Positions 38,405 through 46,721 of a stretch of 64,000 nt of DNA are shown here, in pieces. Both the position numbers and the translations under genes were made by a program. Position 1 is the stretch's first letter, and every line of letters begins with the position of its first letter. Location of the stretch: assembly GCA_036946625.1 (NCBI GenBank), contig JAQIIU010000002.1:1-64000 (forward strand). Reading direction: 5' to 3'. This DNA is from Methylorubrum populi (GTDB lineage: Bacteria; Pseudomonadota; Alphaproteobacteria; Rhizobiales; Beijerinckiaceae). The notes below the pieces were generated by a model. That model was not told the DNA's origin. It searched no databases and worked only from the letters and a program-made list of their open reading frames with translations.

Positions 38405-40200
38405 GCGGTGCCCCGGCCATAGAGGCGGTCGCACTCGGCCTGCACGGTGTCGGCTGCGGCACCGTCCGCAAGCATCGCGGCCAGCGGCGCCAACGCCGAC
38501 GCATCCGGGAGGGGAAGCGCCTCCAGCTCGAAGGCTGACACGGCGACGCTGCCGTTCATGCAGCGGAACACCTGGTCGAGGACGTCGCTGTTCAACAGCG
38601 CTGCCACCACCGTGGGCGGCACTGCCGCATCGCCGTGCGCACGGACCATGTTGAGGTGATTTTCCACGACCACCCCGCCGTGATCCGTCACGAAGTCCGC
38701 AGGCAGTTCCGCCGCGATCAGCCGGCGTGCCTGTTCCTTGGCGGTGGTGCGCTGGACCAGGACACAAGGCCGGTCGACCAGCAGCCAATCGTCCCGCCGT
38801 TCCATCTTGAAGAAGGGTGCGTGGTTCTTCTTGAGCGCACGAAACAGGAAGCGGCCATCGGCGGTCACGCTCTCCGCCCAGACGAGCGGTCGGGTATCCT
38901 TTCCTGCCCGGTCGCGCAGTTGCGCCTTGAACCGGTTCCAGACCAGTGGGCCGGTCGACACCGAATAGCCCCAGTCGGCCAGGCGCGCGGACATGCCTTC
39001 GACGTGCCGGATAAGTTCGGCATGTTCGGGTGAGCGCGGAGCCAGCCACGGGTCGGCCGGATCGGCGGGCAAACCGATCGTTCCGTTGCGCGTGACATGG
39101 GCGTCGCATTCGCTCGCGACATGAAGATAATGGACCTGCGCCCGGCTGGCCGTCGCCCCCTTCCGATAGACCGCGAGCAGCGTCTCCTGCAGGACGTCCT
39201 CGAAGACGCCCTTGCGGGCATGGACGAAATCCACTGCGATCGGCGGTGCTTCCTGCGCCAGCAGGCGGCGGAGCGCCGAATAATATTGTCCTGCGAGGAA
39301 GCTGGTCGGGGTCAGATATGCGATCAGACCTCCGGCCTTCGCCCAGCGCACCGCGATGTCCGTGAAAACGCCGTAGAGATTGGCATGACCGAACAGGCCG
39401 CGCCGGAACTCGGTGCGCTGCGCCGGCGTCAACGCCACGCGGCCATAGGGCGGGTTACCGATGACGAGGTCGAAGCTGCCGTTCGGCTTCTCGGCCAGCG
39501 TATCGCAGACGCGGACGAAGTTCGGGACGGGCAGCTTCGCCGCCTTGGCCAGATCGGCAAGGACGATCTCCATCGCCGCCTGAGCGAGCGCAGCCGCATG
39601 TGGATCGATCTCCAGTCCGAGCAACCGGACGCCCATCTGGCGCAGAACGAAGGCCGGTTCGGCCCCCTTCAGTGCTTCGCGTATCCGGAGGGCTGTGCCG
39701 ATGAGGAAAGCGCCCGCGCCAGCGGCCGGATCGAGCACCCGCGCCTGCGTCCAGTCCACGCCTTGCTCTTCCGCCTGGTCGAGCAGTCGGGCGGTCAAGC
39801 ATGGTGGTGTATAGAACGCCCCCAACGCGCTGCGGTTGTTCGCCGTCAGCAGAAGCGGATACAGTCCGGTGACGAAGTGAAGCCCCTCGGCCAGCGGCAG
39901 ATCGACGGCGTCCGCGCCGATCGTGACGGCAAGTCGCTCGGCGGCCCGGTCCAGACGTCTGGCCGGCGCGATCGGGGCGGCGGACAGCACGATATCCGCG
40001 TCGATCCTTGCCGCGAACGCCTCAAGCGCATGGCGCGCGAATTTCGCCGCCATCGTATCGCGCCGCGACGCGGGTACGGTTTCGATCCAGGCGCGGCACA
40101 GCGGGCGAGCGCGCGCGAGTTCACGACGCAGCTCGTCGACGGATCGGCTGTTCGGCCTGCGATCGGATTCGCGTGCTACGCCGCTGTTCTGCCTACCCAT
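38401..40200 (-). CDS. N6-adenine DNA methyltransferase of the BsuBI/PstI-type R-M system
   Basis: A 599-residue SAM-dependent methyltransferase. Motif X/I region YTPPCLTARLLDQA and VLDPAAGAGAFLIG (residues 155-168), motif IV NPPY (249-252), and the C-terminal target-recognition region with LVDRPCVLVQRTTAKEQARRLIAAELP and HGGVVVENHLNMV. This is the M.BsuBI/M.PstI-like gamma class. Its product marks adenine in the target site to protect the chromosome. It lies directly upstream of the matching endonuclease. Sequence upstream (40201-40391) holds only the integrase terminator and the R-M promoter. Confidence 0.9.
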   Translation of the reverse strand: MGRQNSGVARESDRRPNSRSVDELRRELARARPLCRAWIETVPASRRDTMAAKFARHALEAFAARIDADIVLSAAPIAPARRLDRAAERLAVTIGADAVDLPLAEGLHFVTGLYPLLLTANNRSALGAFYTPPCLTARLLDQAEEQGVDWTQARVLDPAAGAGAFLIGTALRIREALKGAEPAFVLRQMGVRLLGLEIDPHAAALAQAAMEIVLADLAKAAKLPVPNFVRVCDTLAEKPNGSFDLVIGNPPYGRVALTPAQRTEFRRGLFGHANLYGVFTDIAVRWAKAGGLIAYLTPTSFLAGQYYSALRRLLAQEAPPIAVDFVHARKGVFEDVLQETLLAVYRKGATASRAQVHYLHVASECDAHVTRNGTIGLPADPADPWLAPRSPEHAELIRHVEGMSARLADWGYSVSTGPLVWNRFKAQLRDRAGKDTRPLVWAESVTADGRFLFRALKKNHAPFFKMERRDDWLLVDRPCVLVQRTTAKEQARRLIAAELPADFVTDHGGVVVENHLNMVRAHGDAAVPPTVVAALLNSDVLDQVFRCMNGSVAVSAFELEALPLPDASALAPLAAMLADGAAADTVQAECDRLYGRGTA

Positions 40201-40362
40201 CCATATTCTCGTGAGACCACATCCGGTTCGCTTTTCGTTCCGAAACTGCCTGAGCCGCTACCCGATCGCAAGCGGATTGACGGCAGCGCGCATCGTCGCC
40301 GGCTGCATCGGTATATTATGCGGGGAAGCCGATAACACCGCACGCCATATCGGCAATGAAAA

Positions 40363-40384
40363 CGCCGGGGGCTCACCCCCGGCG
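40363..40384. terminator. Terminator hairpin after the integrase gene
   Basis: CGCCGGGGGCTCACCCCCGGCG, a near-perfect stem with a short loop just past the integrase stop at 40392 (minus strand). It separates integrase transcription from the R-M operon. Confidence 0.7.
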
Positions 40385-40391
40385 TCCATTG

Positions 40392-41729
40392 TTACGCCGC
40401 CTGCGCCTGCCGCACGGCACCGAGCGTCTGCTTGAACAGGCGGTCCATCGCCGCCTGCCGCGAGGCGCGATCAAGGGCGTAGGAGGTTCGCCGGAACTCG
40501 ACACCATCCAGGAGTCCTCGGATGTACCCGGCCACGGCGTCAGCGGCCATCACCAATGCCGTATCGATGGTGTGGATGTAACGGCTGGTGATCGTCCCGC
40601 GCGAGTGGCCTACCAGCGCGGCTATGGTCGTCTCGGTGAAGCCGAGGTCGTTGGCGATGCTGGCGAAGCTGTGGCGCAGGACGTGCGGAGTGATGCCCTC
40701 CAGCGCCGAGCCCTTAAGCAGCTTGATCCACAGCTTCGGAAAGCCGATCAGCGGCTTGCCCTCCTCGGTGCCGGGGAAAACGTAGTCATCGTCACCCTCG
40801 GGCAGAAGCGGCTCCAGCAGTTCGATCACCGGCAGCCCGACCGGCCGGGTCGAAGCGCCTTCCTTGCTGTCGCGTAGCCGGATGCAGCTCCGTTCCAGAT
40901 CGACCTCGCCGGAGCGAAGGCGCATGATCTCGCTCCGCCGGCATCCGGTCATGGCGATGGCGCGGATGATGCGCGTGGTGGTCGCAAACTGGGGGTCGTC
41001 GGCGCGAACGGTCAGGATTTCGCCGAGCAGCCGGTATTCCTGCTCGGACAGGCGCCGGTCGCGCACCTCGTCGGCCGCCTTGCGGATGCCATGCGCCGGG
41101 TTCTTCTCGATGATCCCCTCGCGGATCGCGTAGGTAAAAATGCCGCCGATCAGGCCGACGCCGCGCGTGCCGGTGCCGATCCCGCCGCGCACGATCGCGC
41201 GGCCGTGCTTGCCGGTCTTGATGTCGGCGCGAGTCTTGCCGTCCGCCACGTCGCGCAGGAAGCGGGTGATGTCGGTCGAGGTCAGATCCTTGACCCGCCG
41301 GTTGCCGAGCAGCGGCAGGATGTGGCGATTGATCCGGCTGCGATCGGTCGCCAGCGTCGAGGGGCGCTTGGGCCGGCGCCCCTTGCCCAACACCAGCCCG
41401 CGCTCGCAATCTGCGAGGTAGCGTTCGCACAGCTCACGCACGGTGATCGCCTGCGTGTCGAGGCTCTTCTGCTCGGCCGGGTTCTCGCCCTGCGCGATCC
41501 TGCCGAGCAGGACACGCGCCTCCTTCCGCGCGGTCTCTGGCGTCCAGACACCGTGTAATCCGATCGTGAACCGGCGGCTGCGTCCGGCCGAACGATACTG
41601 GACGAGGTAGCTGCGCTTGCCCGAGGTAAAGACGCGCAGACCGAAACCGGGCAGGTCGTCGTCCCAGATGAAATAATCCGCCGACCGCGGTTCGGACTGG
41701 TCGACGAGGCGCTTGCTGAGCTTTGCCAT
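40392..41729 (-). CDS. Tyrosine-type site-specific integrase
   Basis: A 445-residue phage/ICE-type integrase. It has an N-terminal arm-binding DUF4102-like domain (LVDQSEPRSADYFIWDDDLPGFGLRVFTSGKRSYLVQYR), a core-binding SAM-like domain (about 95-190), and the catalytic domain. Catalytic residues are visible: Arg in MTGCRRSEI, H-x-x-R in HVLRHSF, His in LVGHSRG, and Tyr in TSRYIHT. Start ATG 41729 (MAKLSKRLVDQ) is preferred over an upstream in-frame start. It lies about 190 bp from attR and should recombine the 43-bp repeats at tRNA-Arg. Confidence 0.95.
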   Translation of the reverse strand: MAKLSKRLVDQSEPRSADYFIWDDDLPGFGLRVFTSGKRSYLVQYRSAGRSRRFTIGLHGVWTPETARKEARVLLGRIAQGENPAEQKSLDTQAITVRELCERYLADCERGLVLGKGRRPKRPSTLATDRSRINRHILPLLGNRRVKDLTSTDITRFLRDVADGKTRADIKTGKHGRAIVRGGIGTGTRGVGLIGGIFTYAIREGIIEKNPAHGIRKAADEVRDRRLSEQEYRLLGEILTVRADDPQFATTTRIIRAIAMTGCRRSEIMRLRSGEVDLERSCIRLRDSKEGASTRPVGLPVIELLEPLLPEGDDDYVFPGTEEGKPLIGFPKLWIKLLKGSALEGITPHVLRHSFASIANDLGFTETTIAALVGHSRGTITSRYIHTIDTALVMAADAVAGYIRGLLDGVEFRRTSYALDRASRQAAMDRLFKQTLGAVRQAQAA

Positions 41730-41781
41730 CTCACATACTCCACGGCACGAAGCCGCTTCCAAGGGTCATTCCGCGGAAGCA

Positions 41782-41794
41782 CCACGGAAGCACT
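41782..41794 (+). repeat. Candidate integrase arm-type site (right)
   Basis: CCACGGAAGCACT, the same 13-mer as 29117-29129, preceded by a partial copy CGCGGAAGCA (41772-41781). It lies between the integrase start and attR. GTGGTTTAGC at 41865-41874 is the second motif shared with the left end. Confidence 0.45.
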
Positions 41795-41922
41795 CGGAGG
41801 GAAATTCGCGGCTGTGACCGGATACGCATTTCGGAGTTGATGCAAGAAAAGATGTTGCATCGCAGTGGTTTAGCGTGCCGTAGCGTGCAAATAGAAACCG
41901 TGGCGAAAACCGTCTTTTCTAG

Positions 41923-41965
41923 CTCCGAAGGCAGAGGTCACAGGTTCGAATCCTGTCGGGTGCGC
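41923..41965. repeat. attR, right attachment repeat
   Basis: A 43-bp perfect copy of the 3' part of tRNA-Arg (CTCCGAAGGCAG...GGGTGCGC). It is not a functional tRNA: upstream sequence (GTCTTTTCTAG) does not supply the 5' half and the terminal CCA is replaced by AAAA. It marks the right island boundary. Confidence 0.92.
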
Positions 41966-41994
41966 AAAATTTTCTTATTTGGAACAGTGACTTA

Positions 41995-42021
41995 GCCGAT
42001 CTGCCGATGTGGCAGATCGGC
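41995..42021. terminator. Hairpin beyond attR
   Basis: GCCGATCTGCC-GATGT-GGCAGATCGGC, an 11-bp perfect stem. In the uninterrupted chromosome it would lie about 30 bp behind tRNA-Arg, so it is probably the tRNA's original terminator, now displaced by the island. Confidence 0.6.
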
Positions 42022-42127
42022 GTTCCCCCACCAGCTGCAACCACACTGCAACCAATTGGGCCGGAATCACAGCGCTCTTGAGCGCGTTCGGGCGCCCCGT
42101 GGCGTACTGCTTTGATCGCAATGCCGC

Positions 42128-42850
42128 TCATGCCTCGGTCTCGATGCGGTAAACGGCGCCGCTGCCCAGCTCGCGGTAGAAATCGACGCGCGCGCCGTTC
42201 CAATGGTAGTCGAGGTGCCGCCCCTGAATGGGGTTCGCCGCCAGGTCGGGGTAGAACAGCGCGACGCACTCGCCCCCCGGCTGGCGGCAACTCGGATAAG
42301 CGATGCCGTCCGAGCCGGCCGCGCGCAGGTCGGCTGCCAACGCTTGGCTCTCAACGTAGCTGTCCGGCGTCAGCGCTTCGCCGAAGCGAGCCGGATCGCC
42401 GCGCAGATCGTGTGCCCGCAGGTCCACGTCGAGAACGATCTCGCGGAACTGCGATGTCCAGCCCTCCGGCTCGGCCGTGCTTTCCATGAAGCGCTCGTGG
42501 TGGTGGATGGTCTCGGCGAGCGCCGTCTCGAAGCGGTCGGCCGCGTAGAGCACGCCGTAGCCGCCGTTGGTGAAGCGGCTCGGACGGTCGGGGCTCACGT
42601 GCGTGAACGGCGCCATCAGGTAGCTCGCGCCAGGACCACCCACGCGGCGGGCGGCCGGAACAAGGTCGAGGTTGCCGATCGTCTCCATCAGCCGGGGGCT
42701 CGTCTTCTGCTCGGCCGAGATGAGCAGCGGCCAGTCTTCCGGGTCGGCGATGTCCTCGAACAGGTCGATCGGCGGATAGAGGCTGCGAATAATCCGACGC
42801 GCTCCAGCCCACGCGACCGGCGTGACCGGAACCGCTCCATGGTCGATCAC
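42128..42850 (-). CDS. RES-domain toxin
   Basis: A 240-residue protein of the RES family, toxins that degrade NAD+ by phosphorolysis or hydrolysis in characterised pairs. Domain landmarks are the N-terminal RRIIRSLYPPIDLFEDIADP, FTHVSPDRPSRFTNGGYGVLYAADRFETALAETIHHHERFM (Arg, Tyr and Glu pattern of the active site), SQALAADLRAAGSDGIAYPSCRQPGGECVALF (the RxxGxxGixYpSvR-like block with Ser) and HLDYHWNG. GTG 42850 overlaps the antitoxin stop (GTGA), typical of toxin-antitoxin operons. It lies 163 bp beyond the island's right end. Confidence 0.88.
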   Translation of the reverse strand: MIDHGAVPVTPVAWAGARRIIRSLYPPIDLFEDIADPEDWPLLISAEQKTSPRLMETIGNLDLVPAARRVGGPGASYLMAPFTHVSPDRPSRFTNGGYGVLYAADRFETALAETIHHHERFMESTAEPEGWTSQFREIVLDVDLRAHDLRGDPARFGEALTPDSYVESQALAADLRAAGSDGIAYPSCRQPGGECVALFYPDLAANPIQGRHLDYHWNGARVDFYRELGSGAVYRIETEA

Positions 42851-43281
42851 CAGCCGCCGCGCTCGGCATCGAGCAGGCGGCGCACACGCATGAGGTCGGT
42901 CAGTTCGCCGCCGAGCATCACGTCGAGCGCAGAGCGGCCGCCGAAGCTGTTATTCCTTGCCCGGATCCAGCGGTAGCCGCGGTCAGCCTCGCTGAAGATA
43001 ATGCGGAGCGCCTTGTGGATGCCCATGAGGTTAGAGAGCCGAGCCCGCGTGTCTCGGTTGATTCGACCCTGCTCCCCCGCCTTCCAGCGGGCATAGGTTC
43101 GGATCGGCAGATCGAGCAGCGTCGCCGCTTGCTCGTCGGTCAGTTCCCAGCGCCTGAACAGGTTGACGACGGCGCGGAACATAGCGGCAGCCTCTTCGGG
43201 GCTGATTGGTTCCGGCGCGAAGTCTCGCGGTCGGGTGTCAAGCAGGACAGCAACAGTCACGTCCGACTCCTCATCTGGCAT
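42847..43281 (-). CDS. Xre/MbcA/ParS-type antitoxin
   Basis: A 144-residue partner of the RES toxin. It has an N-terminal Xre-like HTH region (AAAMFRAVVNLFRRWELTDEQAATLLDLPIRTYARWKAGEQGRINRDTRARLSNLMGI) and a C-terminal toxin-binding domain of the DUF2384 type (LRIIFSEADRGYRWIRARNNSFGGRSALDVMLGG...LMRVRRLLDAERGGW). The RGYRWIRxPNxxFGGxSALDxM motif is diagnostic; the usual Pro is Ala here. It neutralises RES by blocking its NAD+ site and autoregulates the operon as the first gene. Confidence 0.9.
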   Translation of the reverse strand: MPDEESDVTVAVLLDTRPRDFAPEPISPEEAAAMFRAVVNLFRRWELTDEQAATLLDLPIRTYARWKAGEQGRINRDTRARLSNLMGIHKALRIIFSEADRGYRWIRARNNSFGGRSALDVMLGGELTDLMRVRRLLDAERGGW

Positions 43282-43421
43282 AGATATTCCATTATGCCGC
43301 CAGTTGGCAACACATGCGTTGGTCGCTACGTCGTCCTCGACCTACAAGGCTGGGTGAGCAGTCGCAGGCACAAACCAACGGGAGCGGGTAACCCTCGACA
43401 CGCTGAGCCCGGAGCGGGCGC

Positions 43422-44145
43422 TCAGATTGTCAACGCAGTTTCAACGGCCATCCTCGCATCATCGGTTCCGAGCGCTTGAAGACGTCCCGAGCCCCACCGC
43501 CAGACGGTATAGCCATCAGCCCCATGTTTGCCGATCTGACCCGTCTGGGCAATGTTCCACTGTCCTGCCGATATGAGGCGTAAAGCAATCCGCGCTCGTT
43601 CCCCCGTAGAGTCGATGTCGAAGAGCTTACGCCGACTATCCTCCGAGAGCAGATGGTCACCCTTAGTATCTATCGCCACGACGGTGCGATCGATCCAAAC
43701 GAGAAAGTCCGGTCAGAAGGTCGCGGTCGACCCTCGGTCCAGCAGTGGGATGAAGTAGCCGGACCCTTCCGGGTTACGGCACCAGACCCGCTGCGTCCGG
43801 TCGAGCGCTCGGGCGATGTCGAGCTCCAGGTTGTTCAGCCCGCTGTAGTGACCGTGGAGCGCATTGGCGAACGTGACCGCGTCGGACGGATTGATCGCGA
43901 CCGGGCCGACAGCATACGGCGGATCGTCGTCGTTCTGCAGCAGCCGGCTGTGCTCGATGTAAGCAGAGACGACCTCGGCCGCGATCTCGCGCACGTGCGT
44001 CGCCGCGAGGCTGTTGATCTCTACGAGGGCATCGAACTTGGGGAGCTCGATGTCCACCAGGTTCACCGGTCCCCCGGCGCGCCGGAGGCCGCCGGGGAAG
44101 AGCCGCTGGAGCTCGCGCCGGAAGATCGAACGGACAGTCACGCGA
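43422..44145 (-). pseudogene. C-terminal remnant of a DEAD/DEAH restriction-helicase protein
   Basis: About 240 codons in one frame interrupted by an in-frame TGA at 43713-43715. Upstream: SIFRRELQRLFPGGLRR, SLAATHVREIAAEVVSAYIEH and LNNLELDIARALDRTQRVWCRNPEGSGYFIPLLDRGSTATF. After the stop: PDFLVWIDRTVVAIDTKGDHLLSEDSRRKLFDI. The TATF-stop-PDFLVWID...DTKG stretch is a PD-(D/E)xK nuclease core as found at the C-terminus of type III restriction or helicase-nuclease proteins. The helicase part is absent, replaced at about 44145 by an unrelated gene fragment. A decayed defence gene. Confidence 0.6.
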
Positions 44146-44157
44146 TTGCTGTGCTCG

Positions 44158-44560
44158 CGCGCGTTACCTCGGCGGCACGCTCTGGACCGACTTCCGGCTC
44201 GGGCCGTTCGGGCTGCACGCCACCATGCGCGCGGCCCCAGGGACGCGGAGGCATGAACGACTACCGCCGGATCCGGAACGGACCTCGTTCGCGGCACCGG
44301 ATCGAGCCGGGCGAGATCCTCGCCCTGCACCGGACCACGCGCGCGTTCCTGGAGGCGACGCTGGCGGCGGAGCACGACGGCCCGACTGTCGTCGTGACCC
44401 ACCATGCCCCCACCCCGACAGCCTGCCGGGCCCGTACGCCGAGCTAGGCTGGTGCTACGCGTCCGACCTACGCGACCTGATCCACGCGCGGGGGCCGGAC
44501 CTGTGGGTCCACGGTCATGTCCACCAAGCCGCCGACTACCGTGTCGGCCGAACCCGGATT
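44158..44560 (+). pseudogene. Metallophosphoesterase fragment with frameshifts
   Basis: A calcineurin-like phosphoesterase piece readable in alternating frames: ARYLGGTLWTDFRLGPFGLH, MNDYRRIRN, RTTRAFLEATLAAEHDGPTVVVTHHAP, then YAELGWCYASDLRDLIHARG and PDLWVHGHVHQAADYRVGRTRI. The VVVTHHAP and GHVHQ metal-binding motifs are recognisable. Frameshifts near 44240 and 44405 and truncation by the IS3-type element at 44565 make it non-functional. The N-terminal metal-binding D-x-H part is missing. Confidence 0.7.
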
Positions 44561-44621
44561 GGCCTGCTGCCGGTTTCACGGACACCCGGTTTGGGTGTGA
44601 TGATGAGACCGGAGGTACAGG

Positions 44622-44912
44622 ATGCAGCGGCGCAAGTTCGGACGTGAGTTCAAGGTCGAGGCGGTTCGGCTGATCCGGGAGCGCGGGGTGAGCGTCGCCC
44701 AAGCGGCCCGCGACCTCGACGTGCACGAGACGGTGCTGCACCGCTGGGTGAAGCAGGCTGCGGCCGATCCGCAGCACGCCTTCCCCGGCCACGGGCAGAT
44801 GCGGCCCGAGCAGGCCGAGATCGACCGGCTGTGCAAGGAGGTCTCCCGGCTGCGGGCGGAGCGTGATATCCTAAAAAAGGCCACCGCGTTCTTCGCGCGG
44901 GACGTGCTATGA
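44622..44912 (+). CDS. IS3-family transposase OrfA
   Basis: A 96-residue DNA-binding subunit: MQRRKFGREFKVEAVRLIRERGVSVAQAARDLDVHETVLHRWVKQ is the HTH, followed by a leucine-zipper-like helix EIDRLCKEVSRLRAERDILKKATAFFARDV. It overlaps orfB (ATGA). The OrfAB fusion would be made by -1 frameshifting at the A6G run at 44873-44879. Confidence 0.92.
   Translation: MQRRKFGREFKVEAVRLIRERGVSVAQAARDLDVHETVLHRWVKQAAADPQHAFPGHGQMRPEQAEIDRLCKEVSRLRAERDILKKATAFFARDVL
44873..44879 (+). promoter_or_regulatory. Programmed -1 frameshift slippery site of the IS3 element
   Basis: AAAAAAG near the end of orfA (Lys-Lys in ILKKATAFF), the canonical slippery heptamer A_AAA_AAG. OrfB lies in the -1 frame relative to OrfA, as required to make the OrfAB transposase. 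Confidence 0.75.
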
Positions 44913-45314
44913 GGTTCGCCTTCATCGCCAAGCACCGGACGGTCTGGCCGGTGGCCTGGATGTGCGCGGCGCTGAACGTCTCCCGTTCCGGCTTCCACGC
45001 TTGGCTCACTCGATCCCCCAGCCAGCGTGCCCGTGACGACGCGGCGATCCTGACCAAGGTGCACACGAGCTTCGTGGGCAGCGACCGCACCTACGGCGCG
45101 AGGCGGGTCTGGCACGACGTGCTGGCCGAGGGCGTGGCGTGCGGCCTGCACCGCATTGAGCGGATCATGCGCGAGAACGCGATGCGAGCTCGTCCGCGGC
45201 GACGGCGCGGGTTGCCGAAGGACGAGGGCGTGCGGGCTGCGGCGGCCGCCAACCTCCTGGAGCGGCAGTTCGCGGCCGATGGGCCGAACCGGAAGTGGAT
45301 CGCCGACTTCACCT

Positions 45315-46721
45315 AGATACTGTCGGCGAATCAGGCGGCCTGTGCCAAGGCTGCGAAGCGTGTCGTGCGCGTCCTGGCTCGCGGCACTGCCGCCAACCAG
45401 TGTACGACCCGCGCGGCGTTCATCGCTGCGGCCACGCACACCTGCTGCAGTCCGGTCCTGGCTTGGCCGATGTATCGGCTCCTGCGTAGTCCGAAGGCCC
45501 GCACGCCCTGCGAGAGCGTGCCTTCGATCCCGGCGCGGATGCGATACCGCTGCTTCCAGGCTGGATCCTGCATCCGGTCTCGAGCGGCGTTCAGCGCCTC
45601 GTATTCCGGGCGCGGCAGGAAGTAGACGGAGCGGCGCGCCTCCTTCGACGCGGTGCAAAGCGCTCGCGTCGCGCAGGCGCCGCAATCGGTCCGGCTGAAC
45701 ACCGCCTGGAAGCGCGGGGCACCGACCTCGTCGCGGGTAGCGCGCCACGTCACTGACGTCTTGCCCTGGGGACAGGTGACCCGCTCGCCTTCCCAGTCGA
45801 TTGCGAAGTGGCGCTGTTCATAGGTCTGCTCAGCCTGCGTCGCCCGCCTCGGCATGGCGCGGACCGGCCCTTCCAACGCGACGTCATGGTCGCGTCGGCT
45901 ACCGACCAGCAGTCCCGCATCGACGTAGCCGGCATCCACGAAGTGCTCGGCCGGCAGAAGGTTCTTTGCCGCCAGCTGCTCGTGGATCGCGGCCGTGCTC
46001 GCCATGTCCGGCTGCATCGCCGGACAGGTCATCACGTTTGTGATCAGATGGGCCGCGTCCGCATCGCAGACTTCGGTGACGTGTACCTTGTAACCCGACC
46101 ATTCCATCTGCCGCTTGGTGCTGTAGTGGACCTCCGGGTCGTAGGGAGACTGCAGTCGCTCGCCGACCGGCGGCAACTCGGCGCCGCTGCGCCACCGTGG
46201 CGGCCCGCTTCCCTCGCGGGCATAATGCACTCGCCATACATCGCGCAGCGTTCCCACCATCGGCACGGCCCGCACCTCAGGCGGTGCCGCCGGCGCGTCC
46301 AGCGCTTCGAGTAGGGCAAACCCGTCCGTACCGATCGCAAGAGCGAGTGCCTCGCGTTCCGTCCGAGCCCTGGGCAGGCGATAGTCCTCCACCCGGCGTC
46401 CATAGCGCTCGAACCAGACCGGTCGGCGTCGGCCGCTTGACGGTCGCTCAGGTGCTCGGAGAACTGGAGGACCGTGACCAGGGCCAGCCGCCAGGGCGCA
46501 AGACCGGGCTGGCCGCGGGTCGGATAGAGATCGCGGAAGTCCTCGTCCTGGTAGAGGGCGCTGAACTCATCGCGCAACCGCGTCGCGACCGTCCCTTTGG
46601 GGAAAGCCGCGCGCGCCACGCGCGCCGTCTCGACGGGGATCGCGCCGATCGGTTCCGGTCGCAGGCTCATCGCGCACCTCCGTGCCAACACCCCCGACCA
46701 TCTGATTCGCCGACAGTATCT
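45315..46721 (-). mobile_element. Nested insertion sequence with IS1182-type transposase
   Basis: A 1407-bp element with perfect 20-bp terminal inverted repeats (AGATACTGTCGGCGAATCAG / its complement) and a 5-bp target duplication CACCT at 45310-45314 and 46722-46726. It sits in orfB of the IS3 element, transposase on the minus strand. It is shorter than full-length relatives because the transposase gene has an internal deletion. The sharp ends indicate recent insertion after IS3 arrival. Confidence 0.9.
45331..46670 (-). pseudogene. IS1182-type DDE transposase, internally deleted and frameshifted
   Basis: The start MSLRPEPIGAIPVETARVARAAFPKGT and GLAPWRLALVTVLQFSEHLSDRQAAD read in one frame. 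The sequence then jumps near 46425 to WFERYGRRVEDYRLPRARTEREALAL in another frame and continues to SRYIGQARTGLQQVCVAAAMNAARVVHWL. The normal segment after DRQAADA (around 75 residues including the first catalytic region) is missing, so there is a deletion plus a shift. The downstream DDE_Tnp_1_6-type part (TRDEVGAPRFQAVF, CGACATRALCT, GIEGTLSQGVRAFGLRRSRYIG) is well preserved. Confidence 0.8.

Larger units (their letters stand above)
29007..41965. mobile_element. 12.96-kb integrative island at tRNA-Arg
   Basis: Bounded by the two 43-bp att repeats, with a tyrosine integrase (40392-41729) next to the right end. Cargo in order: AraC remnant, TetR/MFS pair, LysR regulator, DUF2274 and trbI remnants of a conjugative element, broken DNA methyltransferase, DUF3223, Hachiman-type hamA/hamB, and a BsuBI/PstI-type restriction endonuclease with its methyltransferase. 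The trb remnants show descent from an ICE that has lost its transfer genes, leaving a defence and efflux island. It may still excise, because the integrase and att sites look intact. Confidence 0.92.

Noticed and set aside
41923..41965. Second tRNA-Arg gene
   Set aside because: Only the 3' 43 bases are present; the 5' half, acceptor 5' strand and CCA are missing, so it is an attachment-site copy.
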